From Pelagibacterales bacterium SAG-MED50 (lineage in GTDB: Bacteria > Pseudomonadota > Alphaproteobacteria > Pelagibacterales > Pelagibacteraceae): a stretch of DNA of 64,000 nt. The position numbers and the translations under genes were made by a program. The stretch is from NCBI GenBank assembly GCA_014653385.1, contig JACWER010000004.1, forward strand, positions 1-64,000, read 5' to 3'. This document shows positions 28,851 through 38,192 of this stretch, in pieces; within the stretch, counting starts at the first letter, position 1, and each line of letters starts with the position of its first letter. The notes beneath the pieces were generated by a model. The model did no database searches. It was not told the origin of the DNA and saw only the letters and a list, made by a program, of their open reading frames with translations.

Positions 28851-30331
28851 TGAACTTTCCAATTTTATCTTCATTAATATTATTACCAGTTATTGGTGCT
28901 TTATTTTTATTTTTTACCAAAGATAAAAATGGAAATAATTTAACTGCAAAATATGTTTCTTTATTCACAACAATTGTAAATTTTTTAATTTCAATTTATT
29001 TATGGATTTCTTTTGACCAATCTACTTCAAGCTTTCAATTTATTGAAGATAGAGAATGGATTAATGGTTTTATAAACTATAAAGTAGGGGTAGATGGAAT
29101 TTCAATTTTATTCATAATCTTAACTACATTTATAACTCTAATTTGCATTATCTCCGTAAATAATACTATAAAAGTTAGATTAAGAGATTTTCTAATAGCA
29201 ATATTAATTATGGAAAGTTTCATGATAGGAGTGTTTTGTGCACTTGATTTAGTTGTATTCTATTTATTTTTTGAAGCTGGTTTAATTCCTATGTTTTTAA
29301 TTATAGGTATTTGGGGTGGCCCTAAGAGAGTTTATTCAGCATTCAAATTCTTTCTATACACTTTATTAGGATCAGTTTTAATGCTAGTTGCTATTATCTC
29401 TATATATTGGATTTCAGGCACAACAGATGTGATGAAACTTTATGAACTTGGAATAGACGCAAAATATCAAAATCTTTTATGGCTTGCTTTTTTTAGTTCA
29501 TTTGCTGTTAAAACACCTATGTGGCCTGTACATACTTGGTTACCTGATGCTCATGTCGAAGCACCTACTGCTGGATCCGTATTACTTGCTGCAATATTAC
29601 TTAAAATGGCTGGTTATGGGTTTATAAGATTTTCTCTAGGACTTTTTCCGATTGCATCAGAAATATTTACACCTTTAATTTATACCTTAAGTGTAATTGC
29701 AATCGTATTTACATCGTTGATTGCTTTAATGCAGGAAGACATGAAAAAGTTAATTGCTTATTCTTCAGTTGCCCACATGGGCTTTGTAACTTTAGGTATT
29801 TTTACAATCCAACAACAAGGTATAGAAGGAAGTATAATACAAATGATAAGTCATGGCTTAGTATCAGCCGCTTTATTCTTATGCGTAGGTGTTGTTTATG
29901 ATCGTATGCACTCAAGACTGATTAGTTCGTATGGTGGAATTGTGACTATTATTCCAAAATACTCAGTTTTATTCATGTTATTCACTCTAGCTGCTCTAGG
30001 TTTGCCTGGAACTAGCGGGTTTATAGGAGAGTTTTTGATTTTAATGGGTGCTTTCAAAGATAATTTTATAGTAGCTGTTATAGCAAGCTTAGGAGTAATT
30101 CTAGGAGCTGCATATATGCTTTGGTTATATAAAAGAGTAGTTTTTGGGAAACTAATTAATACAGATCTAATAAAAATGGTTGATTTAAATAAATCTGAAT
30201 ATTTTATCTTAACCTGTTTAGCTGTACCAACTTTATTCTTTGGGTTTTATCCAGACCCATTAATTAATACAATTGAAGTTTCTGTTAATGATTTAATAAA
30301 TACATATAACGCCAACCTTATAAGTAAATAA
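28850..30331 (+). CDS. nuoM: NADH-quinone oxidoreductase subunit M
   Basis: Antiporter-like proton-pumping subunit, 493 residues, about 14 helices. Recognisable blocks are FYLFFEAGLIPMFLIIGIWG (about 138-157, with the essential glutamate) and TPMWPVHTWLPDAHVEAPT near 222-240. Overlaps the nuoL stop by one base. Confidence 0.96.
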   Translation: MNFPILSSLILLPVIGALFLFFTKDKNGNNLTAKYVSLFTTIVNFLISIYLWISFDQSTSSFQFIEDREWINGFINYKVGVDGISILFIILTTFITLICIISVNNTIKVRLRDFLIAILIMESFMIGVFCALDLVVFYLFFEAGLIPMFLIIGIWGGPKRVYSAFKFFLYTLLGSVLMLVAIISIYWISGTTDVMKLYELGIDAKYQNLLWLAFFSSFAVKTPMWPVHTWLPDAHVEAPTAGSVLLAAILLKMAGYGFIRFSLGLFPIASEIFTPLIYTLSVIAIVFTSLIALMQEDMKKLIAYSSVAHMGFVTLGIFTIQQQGIEGSIIQMISHGLVSAALFLCVGVVYDRMHSRLISSYGGIVTIIPKYSVLFMLFTLAALGLPGTSGFIGEFLILMGAFKDNFIVAVIASLGVILGAAYMLWLYKRVVFGKLINTDLIKMVDLNKSEYFILTCLAVPTLFFGFYPDPLINTIEVSVNDLINTYNANLISK

Positions 30332-30332
30332 A

Positions 30333-31751
30333 ATGGAAAATCTTAATTTAGTATTACCCGAAATCTTTGTTTCATTATCAATTATGTTTTTATTGGTTTT
30401 AGGTGTTTTCAAAAATGACAGTTCAAAATTAATTTTTAATATTTCTCTATTGGTACTTTTAATTACAGCTACTATTACTTTAAATGAAACATCTAATATT
30501 GATCACACAACTTTATTTAATAATAGTGTTGTAATAGACCATATGTCTTCACTAATGAAAATTATTACTCTAGTAGGAGCTTTTTTGGTTTTAGTAATTT
30601 CATTTAATTATCTTAAAACATTTAAAATTTTTAAAATTGAATATCCTATTCTAATTTTAAGTTCAGTTTTAGGGATGATGGTAATGATTAGCTCAAATGA
30701 TTTAATGGTATTTTATATTGGTTTAGAACTTCAATCTTTAGCATTATATGTTTTAGCAACTTTTAATAGAGATCAACTAAAATCATCAGAAGCAGGCTTG
30801 AAATATTTTGTTCTAAGCGCGTTATCATCAGGATTACTTTTATATGGATGCTCACTAATTTATGGATTTTCAGGTTCAACTAACTTTGATGTAATTTCAA
30901 ATCAGCTTAATTCATCAAATTATGTTCTAACTTTTGGAATTGTATTTATTTTAGTTGGATTAGCATTTAAAATTTCAGCTGTTCCATTTCACATGTGGGC
31001 ACCTGATGTTTATGAAGGGTCACCTACATCTGTTACATTATTTTTTACAATGGTGCCAAAGATTGCTGCGTTAACTGTATTTATAAGATTTTTATATGTA
31101 CCTTTTTTAAATTTAATTGATCAATGGCAAATGATTATAATTTTCCTATCAATTGCCTCTATGCTATTTGGAGCTATTGCAGCAATAGGTCAAACTAATA
31201 TTAAAAGACTTATCGCTTATAGTTCGATTGGTCATATTGGTTATACACTAGCTGGATTAGCCACAGGGTCTAATGAAGGAATTCAAAGCTCAATAGTATA
31301 TATAACTATTTATGTAATTATGAATTTGGCATTTTTTTCATGTTTATTAATGCTGAAGAGAAATAATCAATATTATGAAGATATTGAAGATTTATCAGGT
31401 TTGTCAAAAAATCATCCCCTATTATCTTTATCATTTCTAGTTATATTGTTCTCGTTAGCTGGAATACCTCCACTAGCTGGTTTTTTTGCAAAATTCTATA
31501 TTTTTACTGCAGTACTTGAACAATCAATGTACTTTTTGGCAATCGTTGGATTACTGTCGACAGTAATCGCAGCTTTCTATTATTTGAGAATTATTAAAAT
31601 AATTTATTTTGATAAGGAAAAAGAAAAATATGATGACGATCACAGTCTGTGGTTAAAATTCTCACTTACATTTTCTACAATATTAATTCTTTTATACTTC
31701 ATTTTTCCAAGTCAACTGATTGAAGTTGTATCAAGAATTAATATTATTTAA
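30333..31751 (+). CDS. nuoN: NADH-quinone oxidoreductase subunit N
   Basis: Third antiporter-like subunit, 472 residues, about 14 helices. The blocks YIGLELQSLALYVLATF (about 129-145) and AVPFHMWAPDVYEGSPT (about 217-233) are the family markers. Ends the complex I run; its stop overlaps the start of the biotin ligase gene by one base, so the operon continues. Confidence 0.96.
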   Translation: MENLNLVLPEIFVSLSIMFLLVLGVFKNDSSKLIFNISLLVLLITATITLNETSNIDHTTLFNNSVVIDHMSSLMKIITLVGAFLVLVISFNYLKTFKIFKIEYPILILSSVLGMMVMISSNDLMVFYIGLELQSLALYVLATFNRDQLKSSEAGLKYFVLSALSSGLLLYGCSLIYGFSGSTNFDVISNQLNSSNYVLTFGIVFILVGLAFKISAVPFHMWAPDVYEGSPTSVTLFFTMVPKIAALTVFIRFLYVPFLNLIDQWQMIIIFLSIASMLFGAIAAIGQTNIKRLIAYSSIGHIGYTLAGLATGSNEGIQSSIVYITIYVIMNLAFFSCLLMLKRNNQYYEDIEDLSGLSKNHPLLSLSFLVILFSLAGIPPLAGFFAKFYIFTAVLEQSMYFLAIVGLLSTVIAAFYYLRIIKIIYFDKEKEKYDDDHSLWLKFSLTFSTILILLYFIFPSQLIEVVSRINII

Positions 31752-32302
31752 TGAAATTTAAAAAATTTAAATTCAAAAAAGTTAAAAGTACAAACAATAC
31801 AGCAATAAGAATTATTAAAAGTTCAAATTCAAAATATGGAATGGTTATTTCTGATACTCAAACAATGGGTAGGGGTCAATATGGTAAAAAATGGATTTCT
31901 CACAAAGGTAATTTATTTGTAAGTTTTTTTTATGAACTTAAAAATATCAAATTATCCTTACCAAGATTAACAATAATTAACTGTTTATTAATTAAAAAAT
32001 TATTAAAAAATTATTATAAAAAAAAAATTGTATTTAAAAAACCTAATGATTTATTAATCCAAAAAAAAAAGATAAGTGGAATATTGCAAGAAATAGTAAC
32101 TATATTTGGTGATAAATTTTTAATTGTTGGTATAGGTATAAATATTAAGAAAAGTCCCAAAATTAGAAATTATCCAACAACAAGTTTGGATGAATTGACC
32201 AGTAAATCTATTAGTAAAAGACATGTTGAGAATAAATTAAAATTAATTTTTGAAAGGAATTTCTTAAAAATGTATAAATTGAATAAAAAATTTAATAAAT
32301 AA
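31751..32302 (+). CDS. birA: Biotin--[acetyl-CoA-carboxylase] ligase, minimal form
   Basis: Activates biotin as biotinyl-AMP and attaches it to carboxylase carrier proteins. The ATP/biotin loop GRGQYGKKW is at 40-48, KPNDLL at 97-102 with K107 and the ISGIL motif next to it, and GIGINI near 127-132. Only 183 residues: there is no N-terminal DNA-binding domain (so not the repressor type) and the usual C-terminal SH3-like domain is also missing or reduced. The sequence is very lysine-rich, as are its neighbours. Confidence 0.88.
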   Translation: MKFKKFKFKKVKSTNNTAIRIIKSSNSKYGMVISDTQTMGRGQYGKKWISHKGNLFVSFFYELKNIKLSLPRLTIINCLLIKKLLKNYYKKKIVFKKPNDLLIQKKKISGILQEIVTIFGDKFLIVGIGINIKKSPKIRNYPTTSLDELTSKSISKRHVENKLKLIFERNFLKMYKLNKKFNK

Positions 32303-32305
32303 TTA

Positions 32306-33052
32306 ATGTATATACTTGGAGACATAGGAAATACTGAAACTAAAATATTTTTGGTTTCAACTAATAATAAGATTATTAAAAAATTAAATCTGTCAACTAC
32401 AAATATAAATTATACTAGACTAAATAAATTATTTATTAATTTTATAGCCGATTATAAAAAAGTAAATAAAATACTATTTTGTAGTGTTGTGCCTAAATCA
32501 TTAAATATTATTAAAAAATTTTTATCCAAAAAAACAAAACTTAAATGCCATGAGGTAAAAGAATTAAATTTAAAATCTTTAATAAGAATTAAAGCAAACT
32601 ATAAGCAGGTTGGTTCTGATAGATTGACGAATGCGATCAGCTTAGTAAATAATAATAATAATTTTATTATTCTAGATTTTGGAACAGCTACTACTTTTGA
32701 CATTTTAGTAAAGAATGTTTATTCAGGTGGTATTATTGCTCCTGGTGTAAGACTTTCTCTAAATACACTTTCAGATAAAGCGACTCTTATTCCTAAAATA
32801 GATTTGAAACAGATTAAGAATGTAATAGGTAATAATACAATCTCTGCTGTTAGATCTGGTTTTTTTTGGGGATATGCAGGATTAATTGACAATATTATTT
32901 ATTTAATTAAGAAAGAGACTGGAAAATCTTTTAAAGTAATAATTACAGGAGGGTTTTCTGATTTATTTAAAAAATCAATTAAAACAAAAGTTAATCACAA
33001 CAAAAACATTACAATTAAAGGTCTAATTAAGATTTCAAAATTAATTAAATAG
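32306..33052 (+). CDS. coaX: Type III pantothenate kinase
   Basis: First step of coenzyme A synthesis, phosphorylating pantothenate. The ASKHA-fold markers are DIGNT (6-10), GSDR (103-106), DFGTATTFD (124-132) and GGIIAPG (141-147); the aspartate of the second and third blocks act in catalysis. 248 residues, standard. birA-coaX-RNase J in a row downstream of nuo is a common alphaproteobacterial arrangement. Confidence 0.94.
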   Translation: MYILGDIGNTETKIFLVSTNNKIIKKLNLSTTNINYTRLNKLFINFIADYKKVNKILFCSVVPKSLNIIKKFLSKKTKLKCHEVKELNLKSLIRIKANYKQVGSDRLTNAISLVNNNNNFIILDFGTATTFDILVKNVYSGGIIAPGVRLSLNTLSDKATLIPKIDLKQIKNVIGNNTISAVRSGFFWGYAGLIDNIIYLIKKETGKSFKVIITGGFSDLFKKSIKTKVNHNKNITIKGLIKISKLIK

Positions 33053-33053
33053 C

Positions 33054-34709
33054 ATGAAAGATGAATTATTATTTTGTCCATTAGGTGGATCTGGTGAAAT
33101 TGGCATGAACATGAATTTATTTGCTTACGGAAAGCCTAGTGAGCAGAAATGGATTATGGTTGATATTGGTGTTACCTTTGCTGATGATACTCTTCCAGGT
33201 ATTGATTTAATTTACCCTGATCCTGGATTTATTGTTGATAGAAAAGATGATCTACTAGGAATTGTTTTAACTCATGCTCACGAAGATCATATTGGGGCTA
33301 TAGCACATCTTTGGCCAAAACTAGAATGTAAGATATTTGCTACACCATTTACTGCTGTTCTAATTAAAGAAAAATTTAAAGAAAAGCACATTGATATAAC
33401 TAGCCATCTAAAGATAGTTCAATTAAATGGAACAGTAGATTTAAATCCATTTAAAATTGAATACATAACATTAACTCACTCTATTTTAGAGCCAAACGGT
33501 TTAAGAATTGAAACACCTGCTGGTATAATTTTGCATACTGGAGATTGGAAAATTGATCCAGAACCTTTAATTGGTGGAAACATTAACTCTAATAGATTGA
33601 AAGAAATTGGTAACGATGGTGTCTTAGCAATGATTTGTGACTCAACAAATGTTTTTAGTTTGGGTAAAGCAGGCTCAGAATTAGATGTTAGAAAAAATAT
33701 GCTTAATATCATGAGCAGTTTAAAAAAAAGAATTATTATTGCTTCTTTTGCCTCAAATGTAGCTAGATTAGAAACGGCTTTTTATTGTGCTGAAAAAACT
33801 GGTAGACAAATCTCTTTAGTCGGAAGATCAATGCATAGAATTTTTAAAGCTGCAAGACAATGTGGTTATCTAAAAAATGTTATTGAGCCGATCGATTCTC
33901 GTGAGGCAAAAAATATTGCAAGAGAAAAGATAGTTTATCTTTGCACAGGTAGTCAGGGCGAGCCTATGGCAGCATTAATGAGAATAGCTAAATATACTCA
34001 TCCAGATGTTTTTATAGAAAAAGATGATACTGTTATATTTTCATCTAAAATTATTCCAGGCAACGAAAAAAAATTATACAATTTACAAAATCAATTAGTT
34101 AAAGATGGTATTGAAGTAATTTCTGAAGAAAATGAATTTGTTCACGTTTCAGGACATCCAAATAGAGATGATCTAAGAGAAATGTATGAATGGGTAAAAC
34201 CGAAGTGTGTCATCCCTGTTCATGGAGAGCACAGACATATGATTGAGCATATAAAATTTGCAAAAGAAATGAATGTACCAAACCCTGTCCAAGTAGAAAA
34301 CGGTGATATTGTTAAGTTATATCCCGGCAAACCTGAGGTATATGATAAAGCACCAAGTGGTAGGCTTTATGTAGATGGTAATATTAGTGTAGTAGAAGAT
34401 GCTCAATCGATTAAAGATAGAAAAAATTTAAGTGCCAATGGATATATTGAGGCTACTATATTAATTACTCCAAAAGGCAACATTCATAAAAGACCAGTTT
34501 TAACGTTTAGAGGTATTCCAGTTGAGGATACTGAAGAGTTTGTTTATGGTCTAGAGGATGCAATTGAAGAAATTACAAGAACTTTTAGATTGGGAAGTAA
34601 ACAACAAGAACATAATTTAATAGATGCTCTTAAGATAGCATGTAGAAAATTTTCAAAAGAAAAAACTGGAAAAAAACCTTTCACAAATATTAACTTAGTA
34701 AGAATTTAA
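33054..34709 (+). CDS. rnj: Ribonuclease J
   Basis: A metallo-beta-lactamase/beta-CASP ribonuclease of 551 residues with endo- and 5'-exonuclease activity in RNA processing and decay. Metal ligands are H74, H76, D78 and H79 (THAHEDH), with HTGDWKIDP and SGHPNRDDL further on, then a C-terminal domain. It starts one base after coaX and overlaps the following DUF1467 gene. Confidence 0.94.
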   Translation: MKDELLFCPLGGSGEIGMNMNLFAYGKPSEQKWIMVDIGVTFADDTLPGIDLIYPDPGFIVDRKDDLLGIVLTHAHEDHIGAIAHLWPKLECKIFATPFTAVLIKEKFKEKHIDITSHLKIVQLNGTVDLNPFKIEYITLTHSILEPNGLRIETPAGIILHTGDWKIDPEPLIGGNINSNRLKEIGNDGVLAMICDSTNVFSLGKAGSELDVRKNMLNIMSSLKKRIIIASFASNVARLETAFYCAEKTGRQISLVGRSMHRIFKAARQCGYLKNVIEPIDSREAKNIAREKIVYLCTGSQGEPMAALMRIAKYTHPDVFIEKDDTVIFSSKIIPGNEKKLYNLQNQLVKDGIEVISEENEFVHVSGHPNRDDLREMYEWVKPKCVIPVHGEHRHMIEHIKFAKEMNVPNPVQVENGDIVKLYPGKPEVYDKAPSGRLYVDGNISVVEDAQSIKDRKNLSANGYIEATILITPKGNIHKRPVLTFRGIPVEDTEEFVYGLEDAIEEITRTFRLGSKQQEHNLIDALKIACRKFSKEKTGKKPFTNINLVRI

Positions 34710-34954
34710 TGAGCATCACAGGCTTAGCGATAATCTACATAATCATTTGGTGGATAGTTTTTTTTGCTATCTTACCAATTGATGTAAACAGAACAAAAAC
34801 AGTTAAAATTGATGGTGAGGACCCTGGATCACCTGAAAATCCAAAAATGCTAAAAAAAATCCTTTATTGCACAGGAATAACGACAGTTATTTTTATAATA
34901 ATTTATCTATTAATAAAATTTGAATATTTAAATTTAAGAAATATTATTAACTAA
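34709..34954 (+). CDS. DUF1467-family small membrane protein
   Basis: An 81-residue protein with two membrane helices (about 4-24 and 50-70) and the family loop LPIDVNRTKTVKIDGEDPGS. The DUF1467 family sits between RNase J and proS in many alphaproteobacteria, as it does here (1-base overlap upstream, 1-base gap downstream). The function is unknown to me. Confidence 0.85.
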   Translation: MSITGLAIIYIIIWWIVFFAILPIDVNRTKTVKIDGEDPGSPENPKMLKKILYCTGITTVIFIIIYLLIKFEYLNLRNIIN

Positions 34955-34955
34955 G

Positions 34956-36290
34956 ATGTTTTTATCAAAATCTTTTATTCCAATTTTAAAGAATAATCCT
35001 TCAGAGGCAAAAATTAAATCTCATCAACTAATGTTGAGAGTAGGAATGATCAAACAAGCTTCGGCAGGTATTTATTCTTGGTTACCTCTTGGATTTAAAG
35101 TGATGAAAAAAATCGAAGCTATTGTAAGACAAGAACAAGACAAAATTGGTGCACAAGAAATCTTAATGCCTACAATTCAATCAAGTGAAATTTGGAAAGA
35201 GAGTGGAAGATACGATGATTATGGAGAGGAAATGCTTAGAATTAAAGATCGTCAAGATAGAGAAATGCTTTACGGACCAACTAACGAAGAACAAGTAACT
35301 GAAATTTTTAGATCCTCATTTAAATCTTATAAATCGTTACCTCAGCTTTTATATCACATACAATGGAAATTTAGAGATGAGATAAGACCTCGATTTGGAA
35401 TCATGAGAGGTAGGGAATTTTATATGAAAGATGCATATTCATTTGATGTTACAGATGAAGATGCATTTTATTCTTATAATAAATTTTTCTTATCATACTT
35501 AAGAACTTTTAAAAGATTATCATTAACAGCAATTCCCATGGCTGCTGATACAGGTCCTATTGGAGGGAATTTATCTCATGAGTTTATAATTTTAGCCGAT
35601 ACAGGTGAAAGTAAAATTTTTACTGACAAAAGAATTTTTGATTTAACTAGCGAAGGTACTAATTTGGAAAAATCTTCCTTAGAACAAATGCGTAAAAAAT
35701 ATGAGCAGTTTTATTCAGTAACAGATGAAAAATTCAACAAAGATGAATTCGAAAAAATAGTTTCAAAAGAAAATAGATTGATAACAAAAGGTATTGAGGT
35801 AGGTCATATATTTTATTTTGGTGACAAATATTCAAAGTCTATGGATGCTGCAGTTGATCTTCCTGGTGGAAAAAAGGATTTTGTTAAAATGGGCTCTTAC
35901 GGTATTGGTGTATCAAGGTTAGTAGGGGCAATAATTGAGGCTAAATATGATGATAAAAACGAAATCATGAAATGGCCATTGTCTGTTGCTCCATATGATA
36001 TTGCTCTAATACCTATGATAAATAAGAATGATACTACCGCTTTAGAAAAAGCAAATAATATAAATTCTGAACTGATAAAAAATAGTATTGAAGCAATTAT
36101 TGATGACACTGATGAAAACTATTCTTCTAAAATAAAAAAGATGAATTTAATTGGAGCTCCGTATCAAATTATTATAGGAAAAAAATCTGAGGGTGATCTT
36201 CTTGAATTTAAGGAGACAGGTGGTGAAACTCAGAATTTCAGTTTAGATAAAATAATAGAAATTATAAAAAAACAAAAAGCTTCAAATTGA
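34956..36290 (+). CDS. proS: Prolyl-tRNA synthetase, short alphaproteobacterial type
   Basis: Charges tRNA-Pro. Class II motifs are visible: motif 1 around SWLPLGFKVMKKIEAIVRQ, motif 2 as FRDEIRPRFGIMRGREFYMK (about 138-157), and motif 3 as GSYGIGVSRLVG (about 314-325), followed by the anticodon-binding domain. At 444 residues it lacks the inserted editing domain found in about 570-residue bacterial enzymes, as is usual in this class. Confidence 0.95.
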   Translation: MFLSKSFIPILKNNPSEAKIKSHQLMLRVGMIKQASAGIYSWLPLGFKVMKKIEAIVRQEQDKIGAQEILMPTIQSSEIWKESGRYDDYGEEMLRIKDRQDREMLYGPTNEEQVTEIFRSSFKSYKSLPQLLYHIQWKFRDEIRPRFGIMRGREFYMKDAYSFDVTDEDAFYSYNKFFLSYLRTFKRLSLTAIPMAADTGPIGGNLSHEFIILADTGESKIFTDKRIFDLTSEGTNLEKSSLEQMRKKYEQFYSVTDEKFNKDEFEKIVSKENRLITKGIEVGHIFYFGDKYSKSMDAAVDLPGGKKDFVKMGSYGIGVSRLVGAIIEAKYDDKNEIMKWPLSVAPYDIALIPMINKNDTTALEKANNINSELIKNSIEAIIDDTDENYSSKIKKMNLIGAPYQIIIGKKSEGDLLEFKETGGETQNFSLDKIIEIIKKQKASN

Positions 36291-37522
36291 TTTCTACGTT
36301 AGAAAAAGAAATTACTTTTAGATTTTTAAAAGCTAGAAAAAAAGATGGCTTTTTAAATGTTATATCAATTTTTTCCTTTATAGGCATTAGTCTCGGTGTT
36401 GCTGTTTTAATAATTGTTATGTCCGTTATGAATGGATTTCGAACAGAATTAATAAATAAGATAGTAGGCTTTAACCCCCATATAACAGTAAAATCTTATG
36501 ACAATAATGGGATTGATCTCAATAAATTAGATAACAATAATTTAAAACTTATTACTAAAAATTTGATTTTTAGTAACTCAGGCGAAGCCATTATTTTAAA
36601 AAAAGATACTTCAAAAGGAATAGTGTTAAGAGGATATCAAGCTAAAGAATTTTCTAATTTGACAATAATTAAAAATGATAAATTCAAAGGTGATAATTCG
36701 AAATTAGATAAAAATTCTATATCTATAGGTAACGAACTAAGTTTTAGTTTGGGTCTTAAAATTAAAGACAAAATTACTATTATGTCCCCTTCAGGAGTTG
36801 AAACTATTATTGGTAGTATGCCAAAACAAAAGACTTTTGAAGTAACTTCAATTTTTAATAGTGGATTAGCAGATTTTGATAACAATATAGCTCTTATTAA
36901 TTTAGATACATTAGATGATTTTTTTGGTTTTGACCAAAAAGATAGAAATTTAGAAATATATTTAAATGATCCTAAAAATATAGACTCACAAAAGCAAATA
37001 GTTCAAAAAATTTTTGATCAAGAATTTATTTATACATGGGCAGATATGAATAGCTCTTTGTTTTCAGCACTAAAGGTTGAAAGAAATGTAATGTTTATAA
37101 TATTATCTTTAATAATTATTGTTGCTGCATTTAATATAATATCTGGATTGACAATTTTAGTTAAAAATAAAACAAGAGATATTGCAATTTTAAAATCAAT
37201 TGGAGTTTTAAATAAATCAATTATTAAAATATTTTTTTTAATTGGAGTAATAATTGGAACTTCAGCAACTGTTTTTGGAATTTTTTTAGGTATTACTTTT
37301 TCTCTATATATAGAAAATTTTAGACAATTTTTAAGTTCAACTTTTAATATTATTTTATTTCCTGAAGAAATTTATTTTTTAAGTACTATGCCTTCAGAAA
37401 TTAATCCTACGTCCATCCTATTGATTGCAATCAGTTCAATATTAATAACAACTATTGTTTCCATATTTCCTGCATTTAAAGCTGCTAATTTAGATCCAAT
37501 TAAAGCATTAAAATATGAATAA
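36287..37522 (+). CDS. lolC: Lipoprotein-releasing system permease LolC/E
   Basis: Inner-membrane part of the ABC complex that extracts lipoproteins and passes them to the outer-membrane pathway. 411 residues: one N-terminal helix (about 21-45), a large periplasmic domain, and three C-terminal helices with the FtsX/MacB pattern (RDIAILKSIG near 302-311; ATVFGIFLGI). The start must be TTG at 36287, overlapping the proS stop; no nearby ATG fits. The genome seems to use a single LolC-type gene rather than separate lolC and lolE, judged only from this window. Confidence 0.9.
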   Translation: MISTLEKEITFRFLKARKKDGFLNVISIFSFIGISLGVAVLIIVMSVMNGFRTELINKIVGFNPHITVKSYDNNGIDLNKLDNNNLKLITKNLIFSNSGEAIILKKDTSKGIVLRGYQAKEFSNLTIIKNDKFKGDNSKLDKNSISIGNELSFSLGLKIKDKITIMSPSGVETIIGSMPKQKTFEVTSIFNSGLADFDNNIALINLDTLDDFFGFDQKDRNLEIYLNDPKNIDSQKQIVQKIFDQEFIYTWADMNSSLFSALKVERNVMFIILSLIIIVAAFNIISGLTILVKNKTRDIAILKSIGVLNKSIIKIFFLIGVIIGTSATVFGIFLGITFSLYIENFRQFLSSTFNIILFPEEIYFLSTMPSEINPTSILLIAISSILITTIVSIFPAFKAANLDPIKALKYE

Positions 37523-38192
37523 TTTTTTAAGATTAAGAAATATTTCTAAAAACTTTAATAATGAAAAAAAAATTAAAGTTTTAAAAAATCTGTCATATGA
37601 TTTTAGTAAAGGAAAAATGTACGCATTAGTGGGTCCTTCAGGGTCTGGGAAATCAACATTACTTAATTTGATATCTTTAGTAGATAAACCTACTCTTGGA
37701 TCAATTAAATTTAATGATGACATAGTTAATTTCAAAAATAATAAAAAAAACGATATCTTTAGAGCTAAGAATATTGGTATTGTTTATCAACAAAATAATT
37801 TGCTTCCTGATTTTACAGCATTAGAAAATGTTTATTTGGCAAACCTATCCATAAATAATAATAAAGACATAGCAATGACAAAAGCAAAAGATTTGTTAAG
37901 AAGAATAGGCTTATCAAATAGATTGAATCATTTTCCCTCTCAACTATCTGGCGGTGAATGCCAGCGTGTAGCAATTGTAAGAGCAATTATTAATGATCCA
38001 GATATAATTCTTGCTGATGAACCTACTGGAAGTTTAGATTTAAATACTGCAAAAGAAATATTTCAACTTTTAAATAACCAAAAAAAACCTAACAGACTTA
38101 TTATATTTGCAACCCATAATAGATTTTTTGCCAATAAGGCAGATTGCCTTTTGGAGATGATAAATGGTAGTGTAAAAACTATTAATGCCTGA
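37515..38192 (+). CDS. lolD: Lipoprotein-releasing system ATP-binding protein LolD
   Basis: The ATPase partner of LolC, 225 residues. Walker [10 protein letters not shown] is at 40-48, ABC signature LSGGECQR near 143-150, and Walker [10 protein letters not shown] after it. Overlaps lolC by 8 and dnaE by 8 bases. Confidence 0.95.
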   Translation: MNNFLRLRNISKNFNNEKKIKVLKNLSYDFSKGKMYALVGPSGSGKSTLLNLISLVDKPTLGSIKFNDDIVNFKNNKKNDIFRAKNIGIVYQQNNLLPDFTALENVYLANLSINNNKDIAMTKAKDLLRRIGLSNRLNHFPSQLSGGECQRVAIVRAIINDPDIILADEPTGSLDLNTAKEIFQLLNNQKKPNRLIIFATHNRFFANKADCLLEMINGSVKTINA

